Source of the DNA: Diprion similis
Taxonomy: Eukaryota > Arthropoda > Insecta > Hymenoptera > Diprionidae
NCBI RefSeq assembly: GCF_021155765.1
Contig: NC_060113.1
Coordinates: 1,230,501 to 1,294,500, forward strand
Length of the DNA: 64,000 bases
Direction: 5' to 3'
A program made the translations under genes and the position numbers. Under the pieces are notes generated by a model. That model had not been told where the DNA came from, did no database searches, and was given only the letters and a program-made list of their open reading frames with translations. Each line of letters starts with the position of its first letter. Position 1 is the first letter of the stretch. This document shows, one piece after another, positions 47,860 to 59,107 of the stretch.

Positions 47860-48523
47860 GACAGACAGCACGCAGCGCGATGTTATGCTTTTCGACTTGT
47901 TATTTAATGTTGGGTAATACGCGACCTCGACATTCGGGAGTCGAAAGTGAAAGGCGACTGCAGAATAAAAATACATGTTTCCGATACAACAGCGATCCAT
48001 CGGGATAATTGTTTTATCCAATTTAAAAACAAAATAAAAACAAATGACTATACTCTACTCGTTGTTGACTATATGATTTGGTTTGTTTTTCGATTCGTGC
48101 TGAGAAAAAACGGTTATTTCGCCATTTTGGAATTGTTTAAAATTCAGTAAACCATAATAAAACAAAACACGATCATATTTCGATGAATTGGTTGCTTCGA
48201 AATCGTTATAAACTTAAGAAAATAGTCATATTTTCCCCAACGTTTTCTTACGATAACGTTATACTAACTTCAAACTCATAGTGATTCAAACGGTAATCTG
48301 TTTCGGAAGCAACTCGCGTCTCGACAAAGGTCAAGGTTTTCCAACCGACGCCAAGAGACTCTATACACGTGCTTTTTATTACCGCTTACGATTCCAGTGC
48401 CTTCTCTTAACGCTCTTCGTGGCATGTATATTGTATATACACGTGAATAAAAAATTTGGAGAAATTGCGAGTTGAAGAATAAGATTTCGTCAAATAAACA
48501 CAGCGTGTCTCTCGTTCGCTCAC

Positions 48524-48575
48524 CTTTTTCACCGAGGCACTTCTGGATCAGAAGACAATCGCTGGGTTTCAGCAT
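48524..48575 (-). CDS. Mctp: MCTP alternative first coding exon (MLKPSDCLLIQ)
   Basis: ATG at 48575, 17 codons plus one base, donor AAAAAG|GTGAGC. It leaves phase 1, the same as the 44744 start exon, so both fit the 43680 exon (GEK-DSPVPQ). The frame is open upstream, so the real start could lie further 5'. It carries two Cys residues near the N-terminus, unlike the other start exon. Inferred from phase and donor quality. Confidence 0.45.
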
Positions 48576-48650
48576 CTGAGCTGGATTGGTCGGAACTTCG
48601 ATATATCCGTTGTACACAAGAACGTTTGGAAAGGATCCAGAGAAACACAC

Positions 48651-48680
48651 ATCACATCACATCACATCACATCACATCAC
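48651..48680. repeat. (ATCAC)n repeat
   Basis: Six perfect 5-bp units between the two upstream alternative MCTP first exons. Confidence 0.92.
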
Positions 48681-48706
48681 GTCTCGTCACCTCTCGGCCG
48701 TCTTAC

Positions 48707-48777
48707 CTTCGTCTTTGTTGCCGGAAGAGTGACCGCAGCACAACATCTCCTGCCGGTGCTACAGAGTCCAATGACAT
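48707..48777 (-). CDS. Mctp: MCTP alternative first coding exon (MSLDSVAPAG)
   Basis: ATG at 48777 (purine at -3), 23 codons plus two bases, donor CGAAG|GTAAGA. The protein start is MSLDSVAPAGDVVLRSLFRQ followed by QRRR. Phase 2 matches only the 31562 acceptor among the MCTP exons before C2B. The predicted isoform has exons 48707-48777, 30533-31562, then 28515 onward: 957 residues with two C2 domains. A possible acceptor at 48887 (TCTCTCTGCAG) suggests an upstream 5' UTR exon. Confidence 0.5.
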
Positions 48778-51700
48778 TCCTGGAGTCTCTTGCCTACGTG
48801 GGTATCGCAGACGACGATATTCGGGTGATCCTGCTGATGCCGATCGCGGCCACTCGAGAGATCGATGAGGGGGGATCTCGTGGCAGCTGCAGAGAGAAAC
48901 GAGTGTCGTTAGCTTTAGCAGTTCGAAACCGGGGACTTCGATGTAATTTGCGAATTGCGCATCGGTCGTCAAAACCCCCACTCGATCCATGCACGGATCG
49001 CGGAAAGGTCACGAATATATGGGGCAAATCTACGGGCAGAAAAATGATCGTTAAGACTGAATAAAAACGGTCCGAACAGCTAGCTCTGGCGCATGGCGCG
49101 ACGCCTAACCTCGTCGGAATCCACAATCAGACTCGTTTACGCGCCGGTTCTCGAAGCCACTTAGGCCTCATTACATTCTCCGCATAAACCTACGTATTTA
49201 TCTCCGTACTACTCGTGTACATTCATTAGCTAATAGCTCGGAAGATTAATTCTTCTTATTGTCCCTCTTTTACCAGAATTTTTTAAAAACTTTTTCATTC
49301 ATTAAATTTTATTTTTACATGCACCGTATGTTTATAGACGATTGCAGTTGTTCGATTACACTGATAGGATTCTCTTTGGTTTTTACCTCAATAAAATCGT
49401 CTAGTGCATTACTCGGTACAAACATAAATACAACGCGATGGCTTCCTCTGTGTGGCAATTTGTCGACTGATACCTATTATGACTTCATGCATTAGTTGGA
49501 GGTTCGCCGAGTTGTTCGGGCGGAGATTGACGGCGTCTGATTACCGCAACCTGCAGACAAATCAATCCGGACTATGGGTCAAATTGAGGAGATAAAATTA
49601 CCCGAGCACTATTCGATTATAGTTGGATAATTGATTGTAGTTGTGGAAAATTTTCGCGGCGTTAGGCGGCATCAAATGCTCCGATATTCGTTTGTTTCTT
49701 CGAGATATACGGACAACATGGCGTCGGAACGGAGCGATCAGCTGATCATTTAGGATGATTGTAGGATTATAAGAAAGCCCGTTAAAGCTGACAAGCTTTT
49801 ACTATTTCGATAGCAAATTAGATATGACCCGGATTGGAAAACGCCACACGAGCCGTTTTTTATCGATAAACACAAAACGATTATTTTTTTCTTTAAATAG
49901 ATCTTAGTCTTGGTCCAGGGACGTTGGGTGCAAATTCAATAACGGCAAATATTTATGAGAGCCAAGGATCTGTACTTTCGAGATTCAATATGAGAGTGAC
50001 GACCGCCGAGCGAATTGCCGAAGAAGGAAGCGGCCGGAGGATTAAGGAAATTGCGGCATCCTGTACAGGGATGAAAAAGTAGAGCAGGAAATGAGAAAAA
50101 AATTAATAATGATGGCGAAAGTAACAGAACATGAGGCAAGCACTCCCCATGGAATTTCACGAATGTGAATGAGCGGCAAATGGCGACAGCTTGGGGCCGT
50201 TGCTTTTCAAAATTGTATCGTCACCGTATTATCGCGATTTGAAAAGAAAAAGGAATGCCCTGAGTCAGAATGAGAGAATTTTTGCCTCACTTTCAACGGT
50301 GTAAAAAAAAAGCAAAATTCGATACTTGGCAAAAATAAAATCAAATCAATTTAAAAATAAAATGTTAAACCGTTACGAAGAATTACAAAAAAGAACGATT
50401 TTAACAATCGTCTGTGTTTCAATATAAAATCTTATGAAACATTATTCATTTATTTTTCATTGTACAAAATCCTTTGCTTCTCCCAAATACTCCACATGCT
50501 ATATACAATTTACTAGACATACATATTCGGGCGTACACAGTACGCAATTGCTACATAGCTGCACAAATTCACTGCACGTGTAATAATACACAGTTTTTCT
50601 ATTCAACTAAATTTGCTATTTTTTTTTCTATGTCTGTTTTGTATTTTTTAAATAATTTTATTTTCGTGCAGTGTCAGTTACAGCAGAATATCATAGAAAT
50701 ACGTTATACGAATACCTATTTTTAAAATGCAACCGAAACCCGTGAGCAAAAAACTTTTCCAATATTTTTCTATTATCTTTAATCATGTATATATATATAT
50801 GTGGAATTGAATAACCATATTTTACAGCTGCCGAGGGAAGTTTCGGTTACCTTTAATCAAACTTTTTGTGCAGCGATGTTTTTTGAAAACATACAAACTT
50901 CAAAATTCACCGCTGCGCATCAACGATATATATATACACACACATTGTTTTTCCTCGTTTTATCTACTCTGTTTTTATTCGCTGCGGTGTTTCAAACGTC
51001 AACAACCAATGCCTCTATACGTCGCCGCAAATTTAATGACGTGATATATTTTGTTTCGTTTTTGTACGAACTCGAAAGACTGTCCGAGCTTTAAGGATTT
51101 GTTTAATTTTTTTTATCCTCTATTTATATCTCTATCTTTTTCCATTTCCTTTCTTTCTTTTTTTCTCTTTTTTTTTTTTTTGCGACTTCAAAGAGAACAA
51201 AGAGATTTTTATTATTATTTAAGAATTAAAAATATCAAATAGCTGCCAGCATTTGTACAAATAATATGAAAAAAACTTAATTGGCAATAGAAGAATGAAA
51301 ACAAAACAAATATATGTATACTGCGATTCTCGCACTAGTACGATAGAATAATAAATAAAATCATTGGAAGTTTGATTAAAGTTTTGAAAATCAAACGTGT
51401 CAAATTGTTAACTTTAAACTAATAATAAACTTTTACAGGGTCAATTAATACTGTACAATATTTTTTTTTCTGAACTTTTCTCATTCACATGGGTTTTAAA
51501 ATTAATTAAGTAATTTCTCACTATGGCGTTTCGTTGTAACAACGACTGTTTTCCGTGAAACTGACTGATAAGATTGCAGACTTTCTATACCTTTAATTAA
51601 ATTATTCCTATCTACATATTTCTTTGGAAGTATAATATTACAACGAAAATATTACTATCATTACCACCATTATCAATGATTATAATCATATAATTATTAT

Positions 51701-54258
51701 AATAATAATATTATTATTAATATGTACACACAGACATTGTTTGACTATATAGTTATACAAGTAATTGGACTGTGAACGCAACGTGAATATTATAGTCCTA
51801 AATTTAAATACTTTTTCCTCACCGAAGAAAAACCGAATTAAAAGTGGAAGAAAAAGCGATATGAGATTAAGACGATCGTCTAGAATAAATAAAATTAAAG
51901 CTGTCAAACGCTATTTATATTATTACTTTCTCACAAAATTTTCTCGGATCATTCAGTTGATCTGTAATTTGAGATAAAAGAAAAAATAAACCATAATATT
52001 GAAAATATTCACGCTAGTTCAATCCCGAAATATACAATATTAGGTATATATTCCGCATATAACACAATTATCACAGATATTGCCAAGTCTTTCCAGGTAT
52101 CTTTATATATATTTTTTGTTTCTTCTAAATTCAATTTTTATTCATAGTATAAATAGTTCATTCTTTTTTTTTTCTTCTTCTTTTTCAAAATTATCTAATC
52201 CCGAGTTTAAAATAATGATTGTTTTGTGCGATGTATACGTGCAAGGTAAAAAAAAAAAAAAAAAAAAGAATATTAATAAATAATCAAATCGGTCAAAAGC
52301 AACGTTCAATGGGAAAAAAAAAAAAAAATACACAGCCGTTTGTCTAGGAAATATTAGTAATAAATCCGCCAAACACGCCACGTAGAAAAAAAAATAATTA
52401 ATAAATAAAAAAATAAAAATAAACAAATAAACAATTTAATATCAACAAACTGCGACACGTGGGTAAAGCAATGAACTGTAGTCTGTTTAAAAAGGCTGAG
52501 GGTGATATGTGAGCATACATTTTATTCTTACTCATACTACTCTTACTCAGATTAGAAAGTTTAATAGTTTATTTTTTCGTCCGTGAAACGCGCAAGTTCT
52601 ATGCCAATGTACACTGTTTTTTTTTTTTTTTTTCATACATGTATTTTCATTTTCAGCTTCTTCTGGTCAACGTTTGATAAAAAAAATAAATAAATAAATG
52701 CGAATCATCGTCTGGACAAAGATGAAAAAATTGAAAAAAAAAAAAACGAAAAATTGTTTGGATACTATTTGTTGTGAAAAAAATTATTAAAACAATGATA
52801 ACGAAAGATTATCATTATCGTTTATACTATTATGCGGGACACACAAAGGGACTACAGTTCAATTGCTGCAATTTGGGTCTTGGCAAGGATTGTCATTGTT
52901 TTTTAAAATTTTATTAAGCAACCTGTTTAAAAACTAAGAGTTTTCATGATACAGGAAAAAGGGAGGATTTATTTTATTTACATATGCATATATAGATATT
53001 AGATCATTTCGCACCTACACGTACACCACTTGTACGTATGTTGCACGATACCATATCGCTTTTTAAGCAATCTTTCATCGACGATATAACAGAATGAAAA
53101 CTGCAGTACTTCGTGACAAGTGAGAAAAAAAAAACGAGAGAAAGAAAAACAATCAATCCAACCTCACAATAATTTTCAAGTATTTACACATTTTTTCGTC
53201 AATTTGAAGAAGAAAAAAAAAATATATATATATATATACATACACAAAAATTTCCGAATCTAAAATTAAAAATAAAAAAAAGAAAGAAAATTTTACGAGT
53301 CAATGGTGAAAATTTTCTACAAACATCTATTCAGCTGATGATGGATGATTATTTCCCTTTCTTTCGTCACTCTAAATTCCAACGCCCATTGGAAAATCGA
53401 TATCAAACAAGCGACAGAATGGTGTTTTCTTTTTATTGTTATTATTATAATAATAATGATTGTTATTTTTTTTTATTATTTAATTTACAAGTGGTCAACT
53501 ACAGCTATATGTTATATGCGTTAATGTGTGTATATATATGTATACGAACGTTGTACGATAATATACATGTATATCACCCCCTGTTGATAAAAACTTGAAT
53601 TGTGAACAGTGGTACAGTAGTGGCGTGCGCAAAACCGAAAGCACGGGCATTTTATCGTTTCACTTTCTCTCTCTCTCTCGTTCTCATTCTCTCGCTTTCA
53701 CTCTTTTTCTCTCTCAGTCATACTTATTTACATCGAAATTATTCATATATCACATTATTTCTATCGTATATACCGTAAATAAATGTGATTAAATTTATTA
53801 TTACTATTATTATTATTATTATTATTGTTGTTGTTATTATTATTATTAGATTTTTTTCTCCTACGCAGTGCAACTTATTCACATACATATTGTAATACAG
53901 TATATTGAAATGCGTTTGGTAATGATGGACAAGAAAAGAAAAAAATGATAATAAATGAACAAACTGCGAAGGGGAAATGCACGCATGCAATATAGCGATG
54001 AAGATAAATGATTGTATTTATTAATACACGCGGAAGTTATAATGTATGTATGATTATGTAAGTTTATAAAAGTATAGATTCGAAGTTTGAAAAAAAAACA
54101 AAAAACCGGAATAAAATATTTTGTCACCTCCAATCTTTCCGCCGTATGACGAAAAGATTTGATATAAGACTGTAAGAAAAAAAAAAACCAGAACCAAGAA
54201 ACAGAAAAAGCAAACAAGTTTCATGATTGAAAAATTTTTCCAATGTCTCTCTCCCTCC

Positions 54259-54311
<53 letters not shown>

Positions 54312-55437
54312 TCTCGCCTATCTAATACAAACTATGAATCTTTGAATTAACATTTATATCTATAAGCATGATAATAAGCACACGTGAATTCAATATACAC
54401 ATTAAACTCTGACAATGAGAACAATTGCAAACCTCGCGATTTCTTTTCAATTATTACTAACTTGACGCTTTCTTTCTTTCTTTATTTATTTCTTTCTACC
54501 TTTTTAATTGTAATTTTGTGACAAAATTTCTACATGCTCGTCAAACGCTGAGCACCGTATACCTTCAATTTTTAAATCCGAAAAGCTACCCGCATCATCC
54601 CTTAACCGGCTTCAATCGAATGATAAAATAATGTGAAAAAAACCCCACGATCACCGCGCTTGCAAGTTCAAACTATTATTGTAGAGAAATTCAGCATAAA
54701 TACGGTGTATGTGTGTGTGTATAAATATATACTTACACAGTAGGAAAGAAAATGAGTACACGGCATGATAAATATAATTAATTAATTAATCAATTAATAT
54801 GTACATTAAAACACCTATTATGTCAAATACACGAAACATATTATTACAATATGTATATCATTAGGTACGATATCATAAACACATTTTCTGTTGTTGTTGT
54901 TTTCTTTTCTTTTCTTTTTTTCAAATCTCATGTTTACCGAACAGTTTCGTTTCGTTGATAATGGGGGAAAGAAATGAGAATAAAAGATGAAAACAAATGG
55001 AGGGGAAAAAAAAAATAAAAAAAATAATAGGTAATAGAACAGAACAGAAGAATCCATGCTGTTATTACCATTACACGTATATGTATACTACTAATAAATT
55101 TCACGATACAATCTTTCTTGTACTTCCATCCGTACCATCAGAAATAAATGCATCGTCGTCTTGTGTTCGTTAACAATTATCCACTACAATCGTTTTTCGT
55201 TTTCGGAGGTAAAATAAAAATTCGTTTCGTTTTTTTTTTTTTCACACGTCGTCGCGAAGAGATAAAGAAAGAAAAAATCAATAATAATAATAATAATAAT
55301 AATGATGATAATAATAGTAACTTTTCATAGTTTCGTTTCTCTAAGTCTTAGATATATATCGATATATGTATATATACATATATAATATATATACATCTAT
55401 CTATCCGTATAATCAATACCTATTTATAAGAATAATC
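48778..55437. other. Intergenic region between MCTP 5' end and RPRD2 3' end
   Basis: 48778-49200 is GC-richer and probably MCTP 5' UTR or promoter. From about 50200 to 55437 the DNA is AT-rich, with microsatellites such as (CT)n at 54246-54315 and TTA repeats at 53800-53848. The part next to 55437 should hold the RPRD2 3' UTR. A minus-strand AATAAATAAA word lies at about 54481-54491. No coding exon seen. Confidence 0.5.
54246..54315. repeat. (CT)n-rich microsatellite
   Basis: About 70 bp of CT dinucleotides with a few interruptions, possibly within the RPRD2 3' UTR. Confidence 0.9.
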
Positions 55438-57301
55438 CTACCAATTGTTACCCCGACCTCGACCCCTGAATCCTGCCCTAAACTGACCACCTCCTCCACG
55501 CTTCTGACCTCTGGGACTAAAATTTTCTCTAGGACCACTACCCCTGCCTCCACCTCTGTCGACCCACGGCGCCCTGGGCCCACCTCTGAATCCACCCCTA
55601 CCTCGGGGAGGCCCGCTGCCTCTCCAGAGTGGGAAGGGAGATCCTGGAGGTCCACTGCCTGCGCCACGTGGCCTAAATCTGGAGTTCGAACTATCGTAGT
55701 CATAGACGACGACAGGGTGAATTTCTATCTGGCCACCAGGAGTCATGAGAGATCCATTTGGCCCGAGCAAGTGACCGCCACTAGGCATCAGCGGTCCGCC
55801 AGCCAATTGGCTGATGGGTGGACCGTTAGGTAGAAGTGGGCGTTTTTTTATCGGCGTACCTTCGACTTGATTGTGTTGCTGAGGATGATTTTGATGATGA
55901 TGATGATCATCACCAAAGTTTCCACCGTTCTCCGACAGCTGTCTTTTCAAATTGTTATTAGTCTGCTTGTTGCTAGAGTTCATGAGCGCCTCTAGCTGTT
56001 CAGACAGTTGCGTGGGTTGCTCCACTTCTGAATTCGACTCCACCGACTCCGGCTGGTTCTCACCTCTAACCGTCTCCTCATCTTCCTCCTGTTGCTGCTG
56101 CTGCGGCATTTCCTCCTGTAAAACCTCAATCACCGCCGGCGTTTCCGGCTTCGCGATCTCTTCGCTCACCGCAGTTTCCGACGACGCTGGATTTTCTTCT
56201 TCCGGAGTTACTTCCGGCCGCAAGACTTTTTCCGGCGCAGCTTCGATCTCGGTTATCGTTTCTTCGGACGGAATAACCACGTCGGTTTCTTCTGCCTCGG
56301 TACTTTGATGCGTAGGCTGCATTTGCTCCCGCTGTAAATCCGTCGCTGGAATTTCCTCGACTTCATTATCGGTCGGTATTGATATCGGCATACCATCGTC
56401 GTCAAGAACTACAACAGTCTCAGGGGGCTGCAATAGAAGAGGTCTGTTATTCGGCAGGATTTCCGTTGGCGATCTTTGACTGTCCGGTTCTTGACCGAAA
56501 TTCTTATTCGGTCGCCGGTTGTTCATCTGGTTGTTGACAAGAATTCTCTGCTGATTATGATCATCGGAAAATCTGTCCCTTCTGTTACGAGGAAAACCGC
56601 GACCACGACCGCGTTGATCGTTTCTCTGAAAACCTGAATCTCGCTGGTGATGCTCTACAGGCACAGTGTACCTCCCGCACTGCAGAGGCTCGCCTTGAAA
56701 ATCTTGGCTGATTCGTCGCCTGTTTTGATTATCCTGAAACTCGAATTCTTGGTGCTGCTGCTTTTGTTGCTGATTCTGGCGAAATTCCTGCTGCTGTTGC
56801 TGCTGATTGTGGTAAAACTCTTGCTGCTGCTGCTGCTGCTGTTGTTGTTGTTGCTGTGGCTGCTGCTGATTCTGGTGAAAGTTGTGTTGATTTGGCGGCC
56901 GGGGGTTCGGCTCGTTGTGACGGAATTCTGGCGGATGATTTTGGTGAAAGTTCTGCTGATTTGGTCGAAAGTCAGGTCGATTTTGATGGAAGTTTAACTG
57001 AGTGCCGTGAAAGTTTTGCGAATTGTGATGAAACTGCGGCTGATTTTGATGGATACTGTGAGAATTTGGTACCGGCAGCAGCGGAGGAGGGCGAGACTGG
57101 ATCTGACCACTGGGCGGCAACGGGATCATTCGCATATCCATGTCGAGGTGATGACCTGGTGGTGGGAGCAAAGGGCGCATGTCCCGGTCCTGCGATCTTA
57201 GATCGACAAGAACCCTGCCGCTCTTTTGCTTACCATCACCTTCGTCGTCGGACATTTCCATGTCGACACTCTCGACGATATCACCTGGCTGCATTTGTTG
57301 C
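55438..57301 (-). CDS. RPRD2: RPRD2 large C-terminal exon
   Basis: Acceptor TCTATTACCAG before 57301, phase 2; 621 codons to TAG at 55440-55438. QQMQPGDIVESVDMEMSDDE, then alternating FHQNQ-type repeats and poly-Gln, an acidic Glu-rich part, a His run, PIKKRPLLPNGPP (a possible nuclear localisation signal), then many RGRGG, FRGG and PRGRG units, ending GRGRGNNW. The CAG/CTG-type repeats explain the long antisense ORFs on the plus strand. Confidence 0.93.
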
Positions 57302-59066
57302 CTGGTAATAGATTGAGAAAATTTTTTATACGTGAATAAATAATCTGCCAAAGCAGATTCGAATACGGCTCCAAGTAAGAATAAATATGTCTCATACCTG
57401 TAATCCTGGTCGGTCGGAGGCCAGACGGAGTTTGCATTGCTCAATATAGACAGTGACTGATCTGTCGGATTGCTGTGATTCGCAGGGCTGCCAGTTAGAC
57501 TTATGAGATTCCTGTGATCCACATCCGCACCTTTCATCAGTCGATGTGGCAACTGATTTTCCACGTTCAATGGCAATGGTATTACCCTGAGTCGCGCACG
57601 TAACAAGGCGTTAGACTCAGTATCGATTTGCGACAAGGTTTAGTAAAATTTTTCAATACATTACCTGTGATCCACGTCTCCACTGCTGCTGAGCAGAGGT
57701 ACTTGGGGTTGCGAGTCATCATATTCTATGGGATCAATGAACCCAGCTTTTTCAAAGAGTGGTGGCGACTCGGGCGTTTCCGACAGTATATCGTTCTTTA
57801 ATCTTGCGCTCGGCCAGACCTCGTTTCCAGAATCCCAACGATCATTACCGGACCTATTGTCGCCGGTATCTGATGGCCAAATTTGGGGCATGGTATCATT
57901 TCCTGGGGGGATTTTATAGTGGAAGCATCTGTTTCGAATATTTTAAATAGTGCGGAATTGTTTTGATGAAAATTGAGCAGAGATTTTCATGTTACGTACA
58001 ATTCATCGCGATAATCTGACAGGGGGAACTTTGGTGAGATCGAAAATGGCGACGTTTAATATGTGAGAGAAAAATTCCTCACGTCTATGTGTTTGGTTCT
58101 ACGAGTTTCTTACCTTTCTCATCCCAGCCTGATGATTCCTTGTTCAATTCATTGGCTGAGGACCAGGTGGGAAATTTTGGCGGAAGTTTGTTGTAGCAAT
58201 TTTCATCGTCCAGGAAAATTGGCGGCGGCATAGGCGGTGGAGGTAGAGGGTTGACGGAACTGGGTGTGTTGTCGAAAGCCAAGTTCATGGTAGTGTTGTT
58301 TCCTTGACTGTTCTGACTCGAGTACGGAGATGGTGTGTGCGAGTCAATGGTCAAGCTTCTAACTCCCTGCAAAGGCGTGCTGTGTGGCAGCTGCTGACAA
58401 TTGCCTAAATTGCTGATTGGCGTACTTTGCACGTTCATTCCTCTAGAGTTTACAGGAGTGGACAGGTGCTGCTGCAGCGGAGATGAGTGCAGGTAATCTC
58501 CAGGTGGCGGAGACTTCATCGGTGTTCCAGACGGGTCCAATCCGAGTCCAGGAATGTTTGAACTGTTTGAAATTGCCTCGGAGGATGGGAGCACAGACTT
58601 TAAGAAACTTGAAATGTTGAATCCATCACCTGACCCTTCTGCTTTTGATGGGCGCATGTTAATCACTTCAATCGGCTTCGCCTAGAACAAAAAAAAAATT
58701 AAACACACATATGTAATTTTGTATAAAATTTTTATCATTAATTTCAGTCAATCGTTGAAGATAATTTCATGACTGGACGAGTTTAAATTGGTAACAGAAA
58801 GACAGAAATAGGTATGAAATAAATGTGAAATTTATTTTAAAACATGTCATACCGCATACTTTTGTATGTTTAGTGTTGTGATATCACGAGTAAAGAAATA
58901 ATAAAATTAGAATAATGCTATATTAAATTACCGCTATATTAAACGAAACATACCTCTGAGGAGTCATTGTATTGGCTCATTCCTGTAGGAGTTGCCGATC
59001 TGTCATTGAATATATTTCGCTGAAAATTAAATCACACGCTATTAACAATCAATTACTGTTACTTCG

Positions 59067-59107
<41 letters not shown>

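Larger units (their letters stand above)
44745..48523. other. MCTP upstream / inter-promoter region
   Basis: Separates the alternative MCTP start exons. 46500-47000 is distinctly more GC-rich and holds a 20-bp near-palindrome (46744-46763). AAAATGGC words occur at about 46990, 47852 and 48121. Several promoter elements are plausible; no additional coding exon is supported. Confidence 0.45.

Noticed and set aside
47818..47862. Short minus-strand ORF starting MAAMSASV
   Set aside because: Only about 12 codons to a stop and no donor; the ATG falls inside the YY1-type motif.
48651..48680. (ATCAC)n considered as a CRISPR-like or telomeric array
   Set aside because: Perfect 5-bp units without spacers; a simple microsatellite.
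55952..57308. Several plus-strand ORFs rich in Ser, Cys and Leu
   Set aside because: Antisense to the Gln- and Glu-rich RPRD2 C-terminal exon (CAG/CTG-type repeats).
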